Shown piece by piece: positions 51,683-61,615 of a DNA stretch of 64,000 nt. Under the pieces are notes generated by a model. That model saw nothing but the letters and a program-made list of their open reading frames with translations, was not told the origin of the DNA and searched no databases. The stretch spans positions 124,001-188,000 of the forward strand of contig CAVTPD010000003.1 of assembly GCA_963736575.1 (NCBI GenBank). The letters are read 5' to 3'. The stretch comes from CAVTPD01 sp963736575 (GTDB lineage: Bacteria; Bacteroidota; Bacteroidia; Cytophagales; JAAEPT01). Position 1 is the stretch's first letter, and each line of letters opens with the position of its first letter. Both the position numbers and the translations under genes were made by a program.

Positions 51683-54191
51683 CTGGTCGCTCTTAATGAG
51701 CCAACGATTGAGCAGACGCTCTAAAAGTAAATTGTTCCTATTTTCCTTAGCCGTAGTTCTAGGCACAGCTTCTTTTGTGGCTATAGATGGTTTTAAAAAC
51801 AACATTTACAGCAGTTTAGACGGTGAAGCTAAAGAGTTATTAGGTGCCGATTTTCAGGCTAGCGCACACCAACCTTTTTCGGATTCGGCAATGTTGTTGA
51901 TGAACAAATACCCGGGAGAACATGCGGAAGAACGCTTTTTTACCTCTATGGCTAGATTGCCTAATAACGATGTAAAATTTGTGCAAGTTCATGCCTTAAA
52001 AGGACCTTATCCTTTTTATGGCAAAATTGAAACCATTCCCGCTTCTGCCGCTTCTACTTTCCGTACTAAAAAAGCCGTATTGGTAGACAAAAGCATTTTT
52101 AAACAATACAACATTAAAGTGGGCGATAGCCTTAAACTGGGGAAATCTACTTTTGTAATTGAAGGCGAATTGATAGAAGTACCAAGACAAGCTTCTTTCT
52201 CTTCTGCTTTTGCACCTGCGGTTTATCTACCAATGGATTATTTGGAAGAAACGGAATTAATAAAACCGGGCAGCCGAATAATGTATTACCAGTACTTAAA
52301 CCTTAAAAACGGTAAAAACTTATCTAAAATATTTGACGAACTTGACCCTGAACTCGAGAAACTAAACGTTAATTTACATTCCTACGAAAGCCGTAAAGAA
52401 CGATTGGGTAAAGCTTTTGGTTTGCTTGGTAATTATTTAACCATGATTGCTTTGGTGGCTTTATTATTAGGCGGAATTGGGATTTCTGGAGCTATACAAA
52501 CCTACATTCAGACTTTAAAACCACAAATATCAACGCTTAAATGCATTGGAGCCACCTCAAGACAAATACTAGCTACGTTCTTAATTCAGTTATTAGGCGT
52601 TGGATTCTTAGGTGCAGTTATAGGGATTTTATTAGGACTGTTTTTACAAGTTCAATTACCTGCCTTTCTTGGGGAATACATTCCGGTTGAGGTAAACTTT
52701 TCTTTATCGGTAAGTTCTGTGCTTTACGGGCTTTTATTAAGTTTAAGCGTGGTGGCTATTTTCTCTTTACCGCCCTTATTATCGGCCGGTAAAACAAGCC
52801 CAATGGATGCGGTTAGAAATTCTTTTCAGGCTGAATCTTCTTTCAAGAATACACCAAAAAGTTTCTATTTATTCTCCTTTCTGTTTATTTACGGATTAAC
52901 CTGGTTACAAACCGAAAGCTGGCTTTCGGCACTTATATTCTTAGTTGGATTAGCGACCATTTTTGTGTTGTTGTATTTCATTTCAGGCGTAATGATCAAT
53001 TGGTTTAAACCGTTAGCGGCAAAAAGCAAGAACTTCGCATTAAAACAAGGTTTCCGAAATTTATATAGACCCAACAATCAGACGGTGTTAATGTTGGCCA
53101 GTTTAAGTTTGGGCATCACTATTATCACTATTCTTTTTAATGTTGAAAATTCTTTAACGGGAGAGTTATCTATAGACAAATCCGAAGATAGACCCAACTT
53201 AATTTTATTCGACATAAGAACCGAACAAAACAAAGGCGTTACCGAATTCATGGAAAACAGCGGTGTAAACATCATTGATAAATCGCCCATAGTTGCCATG
53301 AGACTAGAAGCCATTAACGGAAGAAAAGCTCAAGAGATAAAAGAAGATCCTGAAAGCGAAATCCCGGAACATGTTTTAGACCGTGAATATAGAACCACCT
53401 TTAGAAGCTATATTTCCGACAATGAAACCATTGAAGATGGACAATGGATTGATTCTATTGGTACAAATGATGAACCCGTAGTTTCTTTAGCACAGACTAC
53501 TGCCGAACAAATGGGCGTAACGATTGGTGATCATCTTACTTTTAATATTCAGGGAATAAAAAGCATTGTAAAAGTAGCCAGTATCCGTAAAGTAAACTGG
53601 ACTAGTTTCAGTACCAATTTTACCGTTGTTTTCCCAAAAGGTTTTCTAGAAGAAGCGCCACAACAACTTGCATTTACCGCTCTAGTTAAAGACTTGGACA
53701 AGAAGGCTATGTTCCAACGAAAAATTGTAGAGCAATTCCCTAATGTTAATGTTTTAGATTTAGACGAAGTGATTGACTCGGTTTCTGAAATTGTAGAAAA
53801 AATTGTTTTAGCCATTCAGTTTCTGGCTTATTTCAGTCTTTTAACCGGAATTGTGATTTTAATTTCTAGCGTAAACAACACCCGATTAATTAGACAAGGT
53901 GAACAAGCGTTATTACGGATTATTGGTTTCCCAAAAAGCTTAATCAACCGCTCTAATTTCTTCGAATTTATCTTCTTAGGAATATTTGCTGCCGTAATTG
54001 GCAGTTTAATTGGAATTGGAGTAAGCTACCTATTGGTAGAATTTGTCTTTAGTGTAGGTTATACGTTTTCCGCTTTAACCAATACCATTATAATTACGGG
54101 CAGTTTTCTATTGGTGGTTATTACCGGGATTTGGAGTAACCGCTCGCAATCGAAATTAAGTGCACTAGACAGTTTGAGACAGAACTCTTAA
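51669..54191 (+). CDS. FtsX-family permease, YbbP-like
   Basis: 840 aa. An N-terminal membrane helix and a MacB-type periplasmic domain (about 45-245) come first. Three helices (about 255-370) and four to five central helices (about 395-490) follow, then a second periplasmic domain (about 500-690) and three C-terminal helices (about 700-830). This duplicated FtsX layout is that of YbbP. It probably extracts a lipid or hydrophobic substrate from the inner membrane with the ATPase encoded upstream. Confidence 0.93.
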   Translation: MKWLSWSLLMSQRLSRRSKSKLFLFSLAVVLGTASFVAIDGFKNNIYSSLDGEAKELLGADFQASAHQPFSDSAMLLMNKYPGEHAEERFFTSMARLPNNDVKFVQVHALKGPYPFYGKIETIPASAASTFRTKKAVLVDKSIFKQYNIKVGDSLKLGKSTFVIEGELIEVPRQASFSSAFAPAVYLPMDYLEETELIKPGSRIMYYQYLNLKNGKNLSKIFDELDPELEKLNVNLHSYESRKERLGKAFGLLGNYLTMIALVALLLGGIGISGAIQTYIQTLKPQISTLKCIGATSRQILATFLIQLLGVGFLGAVIGILLGLFLQVQLPAFLGEYIPVEVNFSLSVSSVLYGLLLSLSVVAIFSLPPLLSAGKTSPMDAVRNSFQAESSFKNTPKSFYLFSFLFIYGLTWLQTESWLSALIFLVGLATIFVLLYFISGVMINWFKPLAAKSKNFALKQGFRNLYRPNNQTVLMLASLSLGITIITILFNVENSLTGELSIDKSEDRPNLILFDIRTEQNKGVTEFMENSGVNIIDKSPIVAMRLEAINGRKAQEIKEDPESEIPEHVLDREYRTTFRSYISDNETIEDGQWIDSIGTNDEPVVSLAQTTAEQMGVTIGDHLTFNIQGIKSIVKVASIRKVNWTSFSTNFTVVFPKGFLEEAPQQLAFTALVKDLDKKAMFQRKIVEQFPNVNVLDLDEVIDSVSEIVEKIVLAIQFLAYFSLLTGIVILISSVNNTRLIRQGEQALLRIIGFPKSLINRSNFFEFIFLGIFAAVIGSLIGIGVSYLLVEFVFSVGYTFSALTNTIIITGSFLLVVITGIWSNRSQSKLSALDSLRQNS

Positions 54192-54288
54192 AAAAGAATC
54201 TCATTAAAGCCCATTCCGTTTTACAGGTTTGGGTAATGACGATCTATAGCAAATTCGGTGTAGAAGAAATCATCTGAAATTGTATTTT

Positions 54289-54801
54289 TTAAACTCTTTT
54301 CTTCTTGTACAAAGGTACCGTACTGCAAGGTTCGCCAAACATAACGGATTTTGCATACGGCTGTACCGCGGTCATTATGTCTACATAAGCTGAAGTAGGA
54401 ACTGCTTTATCGGAACAACCTTTAATCACCACTCTGGCATCTTCGAAAGAAGCTACATCTAAGGACTGTATCTTTTGGGCAAACAACACCGATTCTAGCC
54501 CGTCTAAGTCACCAAAATGAATGGTTGACGCAAACGGACGCAAGACTGACGCTATGAGCATATACGCCCACGTAGGGATTATAGCATCTGCAGAACAAAA
54601 AATAGCTACGTGCTTATCTTGGTACGTAGACCAATCCGTATCTTTAATGTAATCACGGATGTCTTTTTCACGCAAAATCATTTCCTGAAAAAGAAGTGGT
54701 TTTATATCTAAAGCTACACGTTCACCTTCAGGTCTAATTTCTTCTAAATCTATATTTACAATGCCGCTACTGGCAACTCTGTTTACAATCTCTTTTTCCA
54801 T
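54289..54801 (-). CDS. DUF2480 family protein
   Basis: 170 aa, cytosolic, alpha/beta. Recognised by GIVNIDLEEIRPEGERVALDI near the N-terminus, the central AIIPTWAYMLIASVLRPFAS and the parallel later VPTSAYVDIMTAVQPYAKS; these two segments look like a pseudo-repeat. Role unknown. Separated from tsaB by only 3 bases, it is the last gene of the minus-strand operon. Confidence 0.8.
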   Translation of the reverse strand: MEKEIVNRVASSGIVNIDLEEIRPEGERVALDIKPLLFQEMILREKDIRDYIKDTDWSTYQDKHVAIFCSADAIIPTWAYMLIASVLRPFASTIHFGDLDGLESVLFAQKIQSLDVASFEDARVVIKGCSDKAVPTSAYVDIMTAVQPYAKSVMFGEPCSTVPLYKKKRV

Positions 54802-54804
54802 CTG

Positions 54805-55476
54805 CTACATTATTTTCTTGGCAGTTGTATAAAATTCTTTCAGGTAGAAAGGCTCAAAGTACGCTACATCTTCAAACTCCTTACGCTGTAGTTTTTCCCA
54901 AGCTAAAATCCCAATTCCTTTTGCCGAAGGAACAAAATCATTTATAAACTTGGCCTTGTCAAACTTACAAATCGCTTGATACTTTTCCGCACCGTTCCCG
55001 AAAAATAAGATCTCTGAAGCTTGATCTAAATCGGAATACGACTGTTCTTCCAAAACCTCTGCTTTAGGTTCAGAAACAACTTCAGCATTTATATTGAAAA
55101 CCTGAGTGTATACTTCCATTCTACGAGCATCTAGCATTGGCACTAAAACATCAGCTTTTCCTTTCATTTCAACAGCCATACCTTCTAAAGTACCTACCGC
55201 TATTAACGGAATATCTTGTGCAAAGCAAATACCCTTAGCCGTTGAAGTAGAAATACGCAAACCTGTATAAGAACCTGGGCCTTTAGCCACTGCAATAGCC
55301 GATAAATCCTGAACTTCTAAACCGTTTTCTTTCAACAGTTCTTCCGTCATGGGCACCAAACTACCCGAATGCGACTTTTCAGCATTTACTTCTTTAATGC
55401 CAATCAATTCTCCGTCTTTGTGTAAGGCAACCGAACAAGCCGGTGTAGAGGTTTCGAAACTTATTATAAAACCCAT
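54805..55476 (-). CDS. tsaB: tRNA threonylcarbamoyladenosine biosynthesis protein TsaB
   Basis: 223 aa ASKHA-fold protein, partner of TsaD in forming t6A on tRNA. It begins GFIISFETSTPACSVAL and has AIAVAKGPGSYTGLRISTSTAKG (about 68), the family signature, then VLVPMLDARRMEVY. The C-terminal third is shorter than TsaD, as normal. The ATG chosen lies one base after the TauE stop; a frame six codons longer would overlap it. Operon with TauE upstream. Confidence 0.93.
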   Translation of the reverse strand: MGFIISFETSTPACSVALHKDGELIGIKEVNAEKSHSGSLVPMTEELLKENGLEVQDLSAIAVAKGPGSYTGLRISTSTAKGICFAQDIPLIAVGTLEGMAVEMKGKADVLVPMLDARRMEVYTQVFNINAEVVSEPKAEVLEEQSYSDLDQASEILFFGNGAEKYQAICKFDKAKFINDFVPSAKGIGILAWEKLQRKEFEDVAYFEPFYLKEFYTTAKKIM

Positions 55477-55477
55477 T

Positions 55478-56293
55478 TTAGAAGAAAATCTCAATTAATA
55501 ATTTAACAATAAAGAAGGCCAGAAAACCCAGATAGATTTTCATCACCATAGTACTAGATAGTTTTTCGGAAAGGCGCACACCTAAGTTGCCACCAATCAA
55601 AACACCAAAAACCGTAACCGTAGAGATGGGCCAAAGTATATAACCAAAATTAGATGTGCTTAAATCATAATCAAAGCTTTCAAAAGACTTCATTACTACA
55701 ACCACTAAAGCATTAAAAAAGATAACAAACAGAGAGATTGTTCGCACTTTCTTAATATCCATTTTTACTAGGTTGTGCAAAACAGTGATTAAAGAAACGC
55801 CACCGCCTAATCCAGAAACTGCGGCAATAAACCCACTAAAGACACCAGCAACAGAATATATAAATGGTGTTGTTTCATTATTGTTGTAAACCACTTTCTT
55901 TTCTGAAATAAATTCTATGATTGTTTTTGTAAAAATGTAAGAGATCAAGATGAGTAAAACTACTTTAAAGATAGCGTACGAAAACCAGCTGGCTTCAACT
56001 ATAAATTTTAACGTTAAAACTGAAGTAATTACACTAGATATTAATACAATAATACTTTCCTTCAGGTAAATTTCTTTTCGTTTTAAAAGAGAAAAATTAG
56101 CCGAAAGCGACGCAAACAGAACGCAATACAATGAATTGGCAATTAAAAAAATGGGCATTTCATTGGGTGGAATTCCTAAACCCTCAAAAGCAAAAGCAAA
56201 AATAAAGAGGTAGACAATTCCGCCCCCAATTCCCAATAAACCTGTTAAGACACCCCCAACAATACCAGAAAGAAAGAGCAGAATATATTCCAT
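55478..56293 (-). CDS. TauE/SafE-family sulfite/anion exporter-like permease
   Basis: 271 aa with about eight membrane segments in two pseudo-repeats. Signature GGVLTGLLGIGGGIVYLFIF at the N-terminus and FSGFIAAVSGLGGGVSLITV in the second half (about 150). Family members export sulfite, sulfoacetate or similar anions; the substrate is open. Sits between the S41 protease and tsaB with gaps of 6 and 1 bases. Confidence 0.9.
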   Translation of the reverse strand: MEYILLFLSGIVGGVLTGLLGIGGGIVYLFIFAFAFEGLGIPPNEMPIFLIANSLYCVLFASLSANFSLLKRKEIYLKESIIVLISSVITSVLTLKFIVEASWFSYAIFKVVLLILISYIFTKTIIEFISEKKVVYNNNETTPFIYSVAGVFSGFIAAVSGLGGGVSLITVLHNLVKMDIKKVRTISLFVIFFNALVVVVMKSFESFDYDLSTSNFGYILWPISTVTVFGVLIGGNLGVRLSEKLSSTMVMKIYLGFLAFFIVKLLIEIFF

Positions 56294-56299
56294 ATAGGA

Positions 56300-57973
56300 T
56301 TATTTTTCTGTTTTAGATGCCAGAAGAGAATTGTATTTTGTTTGGTCATTCAATACAGATAAAGCTTTTTGAACTTCTTTATCATGCTGAAATGAAGCTT
56401 CAATAACACCATCTTCTAAATAATACCTAGAAATGATTTCTTCTTCCAACATACGCTTAATCATCTCTTTGTTGCGGTCTAAATCTTGACTTTTATATTC
56501 TTCAATTTTGTTTTCAAAAGCCACAAACTCATCCGAAAGATTTAAAGAAAGGGTTGAATCTATTTCTAGTTCTTCTTTCAGTTCTGCTAAATCTCTTTCT
56601 AACGCTATTTTATAGCTGAATTTCTCTTTCTTTAACCACGTTTTAAATTTCCCAAATTCGTTATCCGAAAGTTTAAATTCTCTTGGTCCAGAAATAGTAT
56701 CTTTATTGTAATAATACTGTGTAGCATAATCGAAAATATAATCACCCGTTACTAAATGTATTAGAACTTCATCAAAAATCTCATTTTCAATGTTAATATC
56801 GGGTTCAATACCAGCGCCGTCATAAACGGTTCTACCACGTGCAGTAGTGTATTCTGTTAATAAAGAATCTGGTAATTTAGGGACTTTACCATTCTTATCT
56901 CTTTTGCTATAATCTAGCGCTTGTATACATCTACCACTTGGGATATAGTATTTTGCTGTGGTAATCTTAACCTGAGTATTATAAACCGTTGGAATAGTAG
57001 CTTGTACCAAACCTTTACCAAATGTACGGTCACCAATCAAAACACCTCTGTCGTAATCTTGAATTACCCCAGACACAATTTCAGAAGCAGATGCAGACCT
57101 ACCGTCTACTAAAACCACCAAAGGAGACTCTTCATCTAAAGAAGCATGTTCGGCAAAGTAGGTGTTTGTCCATTTTTTAGATTTACCACGGGTACTTACT
57201 ATTTCACTTCCTTTCGGAATAAATAAATTAGAAATATCAATCGCCTCTTTTAAAAGCCCGCCAGTATTTCCTCTTAAATCGAAAATAAACTTTTTAGCGC
57301 CTTGTTCTTTTAAACCTTTAATAGCTTCTTCAATTTCTTTACCGGCTTCCATAGTAAAGTTATTCAGCTTAAAATAACCTATTTCATCTGTAACCATACC
57401 AGAGAAAGGAACATTCTTAACCGTTATTTTTTCTCTATTAATTTCAACAGGTATTAATTCTTCTTGACCATATCGTTTAATCTTTACATTTACAACAGTA
57501 CCCGCTTGGCCTTTTAACAACTGGCTAATTTCGTTCGAGTTTTTCCCCGTTACCAAATGCCCATCAATCTCTACAATTTCATCCCCTATTTTAAGCCCCG
57601 CTTCATACGCCGGAAAGCCTTTATACGGCATAATTACTAGTATTCTTTCTTTTCTACTGCTAATTACAGCTCCTACACCGCCATATTGCCCGGTAGATAT
57701 AAATCTAAAATCTTCTATTTCGTCTTCGGCAATGTAATTGGTATATGGGTCTAGAGAGGCCAGCATAGAATTAATCCCTTCTTCCATAAAAGTAGTAGGG
57801 TCAATTTCGTCTACATAATAACGGTTTACTTCAGCATAAATAGAGCTTAAGATCTCTAAGTTTTTTGCAATCTGAAAATAACGCTGGTCTGTTGCTGTTT
57901 TGTAAGAAAACAATCCTGTTAAAATCAATAACGGACTAATGGCAACTAGAATATATTTAACTGTTTTGTTCAT
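56300..57973 (-). CDS. C-terminal processing peptidase (S41 family)
   Basis: 557 aa. One N-terminal membrane/signal segment (about 7-27). A PDZ domain lies at about 95-170 (GVGAVISSRK, GLKIGDEIVEIDG), then the tail-specific protease core. The catalytic Ser is in DGRSASASEIVSGVIQD (about 295) and the Lys in FGKGLVQATIPT (about 320). A long Glu/Lys-rich C-terminal coiled region (about 430-557) follows, as in other Bacteroidota CtpA. It degrades or trims periplasmic proteins from their C-termini. Confidence 0.94.
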   Translation of the reverse strand: MNKTVKYILVAISPLLILTGLFSYKTATDQRYFQIAKNLEILSSIYAEVNRYYVDEIDPTTFMEEGINSMLASLDPYTNYIAEDEIEDFRFISTGQYGGVGAVISSRKERILVIMPYKGFPAYEAGLKIGDEIVEIDGHLVTGKNSNEISQLLKGQAGTVVNVKIKRYGQEELIPVEINREKITVKNVPFSGMVTDEIGYFKLNNFTMEAGKEIEEAIKGLKEQGAKKFIFDLRGNTGGLLKEAIDISNLFIPKGSEIVSTRGKSKKWTNTYFAEHASLDEESPLVVLVDGRSASASEIVSGVIQDYDRGVLIGDRTFGKGLVQATIPTVYNTQVKITTAKYYIPSGRCIQALDYSKRDKNGKVPKLPDSLLTEYTTARGRTVYDGAGIEPDINIENEIFDEVLIHLVTGDYIFDYATQYYYNKDTISGPREFKLSDNEFGKFKTWLKKEKFSYKIALERDLAELKEELEIDSTLSLNLSDEFVAFENKIEEYKSQDLDRNKEMIKRMLEEEIISRYYLEDGVIEASFQHDKEVQKALSVLNDQTKYNSLLASKTEK

Positions 57974-58051
57974 CTATTATGGTTGGTTAAAGACACTAAG
58001 TTATCTTCGTTTATTTAAAACGAAAGAAACCGCAAGTAATACGATTGTGAT

Positions 58052-58471
58052 TTAAGATTGATTTGAATCCGAAATCTCCTTTTGCAAACGTGTCAGAACT
58101 AAATTTAGTTTATTTTCAGCGTCTTTAAAACCCATTTTTTCTTTACCTACGTAGATTATAGCCAAAGACATTCCTATATCACGAGAAGAAACCAAAGATA
58201 AAAGTGCAGATTTATTTAACCTGTATGCTTCTTTTATCCTTCTACGGATATAATTACGGTCAACCGCTTTCTTAAAACTTTTCTTGGGAACAGCTATTAC
58301 TACCTTAACGCCATTATGTACGTTGGTATCTAAAAATTTAATACGGAAAGGATATATGTAAAACGAAGAGCCCTTCTGGAAGAGCTCCTGAATTAATGTT
58401 TTACTTGTAAGTCTCTCTTGTTTGGAGAAATTGTTTCTCTTCGGAACATTCTTTGAGGAATCCTGCTGCAC
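58052..58471 (-). CDS. rnpA: Ribonuclease P protein component
   Basis: 139 aa. Binds the RNase P RNA and helps process tRNA 5' ends. Family traits are KQERLTSKTLIQELFQKG, the RNR-type motif AVDRNYIRRRIKEAYRL (about 82) and VPKKSFKKAV before it. The start appears to be GTG; no in-frame ATG exists between the rpmH stop and the conserved region. It lies 14 bases after rpmH, the usual order. Confidence 0.94.
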   Translation of the reverse strand: MQQDSSKNVPKRNNFSKQERLTSKTLIQELFQKGSSFYIYPFRIKFLDTNVHNGVKVVIAVPKKSFKKAVDRNYIRRRIKEAYRLNKSALLSLVSSRDIGMSLAIIYVGKEKMGFKDAENKLNLVLTRLQKEISDSNQS

Positions 58472-58485
58472 ATGAATGCGGAATT

Positions 58486-58644
58486 CTATTTTCCTCCTTT
58501 ACGTTCTGAAGAAACAGTAAGTTTCTTTCTCCCTTTTGCACGTCTACCAGCAACTACTCCTCTACCATTTTTGGTAGCCATTCTGGTTCTGAAACCGTGC
58601 TTATTTTTTCTTTTTCTATTGGAAGGTTGAAATGTTCTTTTCAT
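58486..58644 (-). CDS. rpmH: Large ribosomal subunit protein bL34
   Basis: 52 aa, highly basic, MKRTFQPSNRKRKNKHGFR then ATKNGRGVVAGRRAKGRKKL, the canonical bL34. The start is the ATG before KRTFQPS; an open frame continues nine codons upstream but crosses the -7 element at 58669. First gene of the rpmH-rnpA unit. Confidence 0.98.
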   Translation of the reverse strand: MKRTFQPSNRKRKNKHGFRTRMATKNGRGVVAGRRAKGRKKLTVSSERKGGK

Positions 58645-58668
58645 CAGTCTCAGGTTTTTTAAGGATGG

Positions 58669-58700
58669 CAAATTTAGAGTTTATTTTCGGTTTATTCAAA
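58669..58700 (-). promoter_or_regulatory. rpmH promoter
   Basis: On the minus strand TTTG (58697-58700), a 20-base spacer, TAAATTTG (58669-58676). Both elements match the Bacteroidota consensus. It leaves a leader of about 20 bases before the rpmH ATG. Confidence 0.75.
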
Positions 58701-58827
58701 CCACAGAGAATTAAGAGTCCAATTATCTGAAAATATTTTAGTGTAAAAGACAAATAAACCATTACGCCTACCCTTTATTTTTCATTTATTTTACTTATTT
58801 TAAGTGCACACTCTTATATTTATAGTT

Positions 58828-60549
58828 ATGAAAACATGGTTACTTTCAATACTATTTACCACTTCTTTTATTTCTCTTTTTGCTCAAACCCATTGGGTTA
58901 AAATTTGGTCAGACGAGTTTAACAAAAATGGATCTCCCGATAAAAATGTATGGAGTTACGATGTGGGTGGCGATGGTTGGGGAAACCAAGAACTTCAGTT
59001 TTACACACTAGAAAGGCAAGAAAATGCCCGTGTTGAAAACGGAAATTTAGTTATAGAAATCCGTAAAGAAGATTATCAAAATAAAGAATATACTTCTGCA
59101 CGATTAAAAACGCTAGGTAGAGGAGATTGGAAATACGGGAAAATTGAGGTTAATGCTAAAATACCACAAGGGAAAGGAATATGGTCTGCTATCTGGCTTC
59201 TACCTTCAGATAACCAATATGGAAACTGGCCAAAAAGTGGTGAAATTGATGTTATGGAAAATGTGGGTTATGATCCCAATACCATTTACACCACCATACA
59301 TACAGAAAACTACAACCATAATAAAGGCAACCAAATTGGTAGTGAAAAAACCGTTGAAAACCCTTTTGACGATTTCCATGTGTACGGATTAGAATGGTAT
59401 GAAGACAGTTTAATTTTCTTATTAGATAACGAGCCAACTTTTACAATTGAAAAAAATTCTGAAAACCCAGCCGACTGGCCTTTCGATCAAAAATTCCACC
59501 TTATCTTAAACATTGCTTTTGGAGGATCCTGGGGTGGTTCTCAAGGTATAGACAATTCTATCTTTCCTCAAAAAATGCTGGTAGACTACGTTAGAGTTTA
59601 CAAAAACATTCCAAAGCAAGACTCATACGATTTCACTTTGTACCAAGCCATGGGAGGCACTGCTACCGCTTCGGTTGAAAACGGCAACTACGCCAGTAAA
59701 ACAACGGTAACCGTAGAAGCTAAACCCTTAGAGGGCTATGTTTTTCAAGGCTGGGAAGGATCTCTACAAACTACAGAAAACCCTTTCAGTTTTGAATTAG
59801 ATTTAGATGTAGACATAACTCCTAAATACAGAAATTCTAATGAATTATTGACTAATGGTGATTTTCACTCTGCCTTTCTGGGCTGGCGTGAATACAACAA
59901 CATTGGCGGCAGTAATTCTAGCAACAATCAAAAAGCATGTTTTGAATTACCTTCAAAAGCTGAAAACCCATGGGACGTACAATTAAGTCAATCTGGAATT
60001 AATTTTAAAGAAGGTGCTAAATACGAATTATCCTTTTTTGCTTCAAGCACTTCCTCTGAAAACTTAATTTTAAGTACGGGTATTAATCAAGATCCTTGGA
60101 CTACCTATTTTACCGAACAATTTGCATTAACAAATGAGTTAAAAATTTACTCTAAAGAATTTGTAATAGATAAAAAGTTAAGTGAAAGTGACCGTGTTAC
60201 ATTTGATCTTGGCAACTTAAATGGAACTACTTGCATAGATAACATTAGCCTTAAGCTTATTGAACCTGTTTTATCTGCGGAAAGTATGGAGAAAAATGAG
60301 GTTCCTATGTTTAAAATATTCCCCACCAAAATCACTGAAACCACCACCATAATGACTGTTTCAGCCATTAAAAACATAGATATTGTTACGGAGACTGGTG
60401 GAAAAATTAATTCCTCTAAATATACTATTGAGATTATCTCTAGCCGGATTGCTAAAATAAAATGGGCTGAAGATTTAAAAAGTGGTGTTTATCTAGTAAA
60501 AACACAAACTGAAGGTGGTGTTCATATTGATAAATTGGTGAAAGATTAA
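58828..60549 (+). CDS. Secreted GH16 beta-glucanase/laminarinase with CBM and T9SS tail
   Basis: 573 aa. Signal peptide at 1-19 (ends LFAQ). The GH16 domain spans about 20-262, with catalytic SGEIDVMENVGYD (nucleophile E139, acid/base E144, D141 between). A divergent InlB-type B-repeat follows at about 268-335 (GYVFQGWEGS), then a CBM4/9-like carbohydrate-binding domain at about 340-475 (LTNGDFHSAFLGWREY). The last 80 residues, beginning near MFKIFPTKI and ending GVYLVKTQ with VDKLVKD-like residues, are a T9SS type A sorting domain. It likely degrades laminarin or a related beta-1,3-glucan at the cell surface. The start is the ATG before KTWLLSILF. Confidence 0.92.
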   Translation: MKTWLLSILFTTSFISLFAQTHWVKIWSDEFNKNGSPDKNVWSYDVGGDGWGNQELQFYTLERQENARVENGNLVIEIRKEDYQNKEYTSARLKTLGRGDWKYGKIEVNAKIPQGKGIWSAIWLLPSDNQYGNWPKSGEIDVMENVGYDPNTIYTTIHTENYNHNKGNQIGSEKTVENPFDDFHVYGLEWYEDSLIFLLDNEPTFTIEKNSENPADWPFDQKFHLILNIAFGGSWGGSQGIDNSIFPQKMLVDYVRVYKNIPKQDSYDFTLYQAMGGTATASVENGNYASKTTVTVEAKPLEGYVFQGWEGSLQTTENPFSFELDLDVDITPKYRNSNELLTNGDFHSAFLGWREYNNIGGSNSSNNQKACFELPSKAENPWDVQLSQSGINFKEGAKYELSFFASSTSSENLILSTGINQDPWTTYFTEQFALTNELKIYSKEFVIDKKLSESDRVTFDLGNLNGTTCIDNISLKLIEPVLSAESMEKNEVPMFKIFPTKITETTTIMTVSAIKNIDIVTETGGKINSSKYTIEIISSRIAKIKWAEDLKSGVYLVKTQTEGGVHIDKLVKD

Positions 60550-61025
60550 CGTACACCGTGGCTGTCCCAGTCATCAAATAAATTAACATATCGTTTGCTA
60601 TTTCTATAGGCCTGTTTATTCCATTGTTTTAACTCTGCCGAATCTAAAAGCACTACTGTTTTAGCAAATTTATCACCAAGTCTCCTTTTCGATTTAGAAA
60701 AAAAAAGGGTGAAAAAATCTAACCCTAAAAAAACCAAAAATAGATTTCTATTAATATCACAGGGGTAATCTAAATAGAGATCATGCCGGGTGTATTGGTT
60801 CATAATCCTTAGATTAAAAATCTGTTTACCAATAGATTTTCCTCCAAAATATTTCCATGAATCTCTGGTAAGCCCATACCCAATCATTAAAACAAAATTG
60901 ATAAAAGGTACATAAACGAGTATAAAAACAATTAACAGATCAACAATCATAGCTGCCAATCTTCTCCAGAGTGGGGCTAAAATCCAGTCTCTACCTCCTA
61001 TTTCAATACTATTTTTGTAAAACAT
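60546..61025 (-). CDS. RDD-family membrane protein
   Basis: 159 aa with two or three membrane segments. It carries the RDD signature variant APLWRRLAAMIVDLLIVFI (R-D pair at about 22-32) and the later GKSIGKQIFNLRIM. Functions in the family range from Na+/H+ exchange to unknown. The 3' end overlaps the convergent GH16 gene by 4 bases, and its ATG overlaps the stop of the upstream gene by one base. Confidence 0.82.
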   Translation of the reverse strand: MFYKNSIEIGGRDWILAPLWRRLAAMIVDLLIVFILVYVPFINFVLMIGYGLTRDSWKYFGGKSIGKQIFNLRIMNQYTRHDLYLDYPCDINRNLFLVFLGLDFFTLFFSKSKRRLGDKFAKTVVLLDSAELKQWNKQAYRNSKRYVNLFDDWDSHGVR

Positions 61026-61615
61026 TAGTCGGTTACTAATATTTTATTTATTAGTTCATTAAACTCTAATGGTTCTGAATATTGCCTACCGCTATAATAT
61101 GTAGCTAGTATTTTTATCATTTTGCTTTCATTATCTTCTATATAGTGTTCAATAAGAATTTGACCATATTTTTGATCGTGAATGTATACGTCTTCTTGAA
61201 TCTTAATTTCGGGTTTTAAATAATAAACCTCTTTTTCTTTCTTCTGGGTAATACTTTCTTGAACCTCTTTTTTACTATTGGTTAGGTAATAACCAAGGCT
61301 TATGGTCCGCTCTCTTATATTTTCAAACACCCACTGAAATAAGTCGTTTGAATCTACATCATTTCTATAAAAAATAACCCCTTTCGCATAAGGCGTATCT
61401 AATATGACTCCTGGTATTTCAGACTGATTAGAAATTGTTTTATTAATCACTAGAGGTTTTAGCACTTCTAAATATTCATTGGTAAAAAACTTGCCATGTT
61501 TATATTCTTTCCAAAATATTTCGTCTCTAGAAATCTTTTCAGAATAAGAAACAACCTCTTCTTCTTTGTTTTTAGGTGATAATCCCGACAGTATGTTTTG
61601 TAGCCAATTACTCAT
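61025..61615 (-). CDS. Hypothetical protein
   Basis: 196 aa, cytosolic, no signal peptide. It begins MSNWLQNILSGLSPKNKEEE, then a charged linker and a mixed alpha/beta domain (about 40-196; PGVILDTPYAKGVIFYRND). I do not recognise it. The start at 61615 overlaps the flavin reductase stop by 8 bases, which is the local pattern. The frame extends 15 codons upstream, but those overlap the reductase reading frame. Coupled to the RDD gene downstream. Confidence 0.65.
   Translation of the reverse strand: MSNWLQNILSGLSPKNKEEEVVSYSEKISRDEIFWKEYKHGKFFTNEYLEVLKPLVINKTISNQSEIPGVILDTPYAKGVIFYRNDVDSNDLFQWVFENIRERTISLGYYLTNSKKEVQESITQKKEKEVYYLKPEIKIQEDVYIHDQKYGQILIEHYIEDNESKMIKILATYYSGRQYSEPLEFNELINKILVTD

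Noticed and set aside
58645..58671. Longer start for rpmH
   Set aside because: bL34 begins MKRTFQPS; the extension overlaps the -7 element and has no counterpart in the family.
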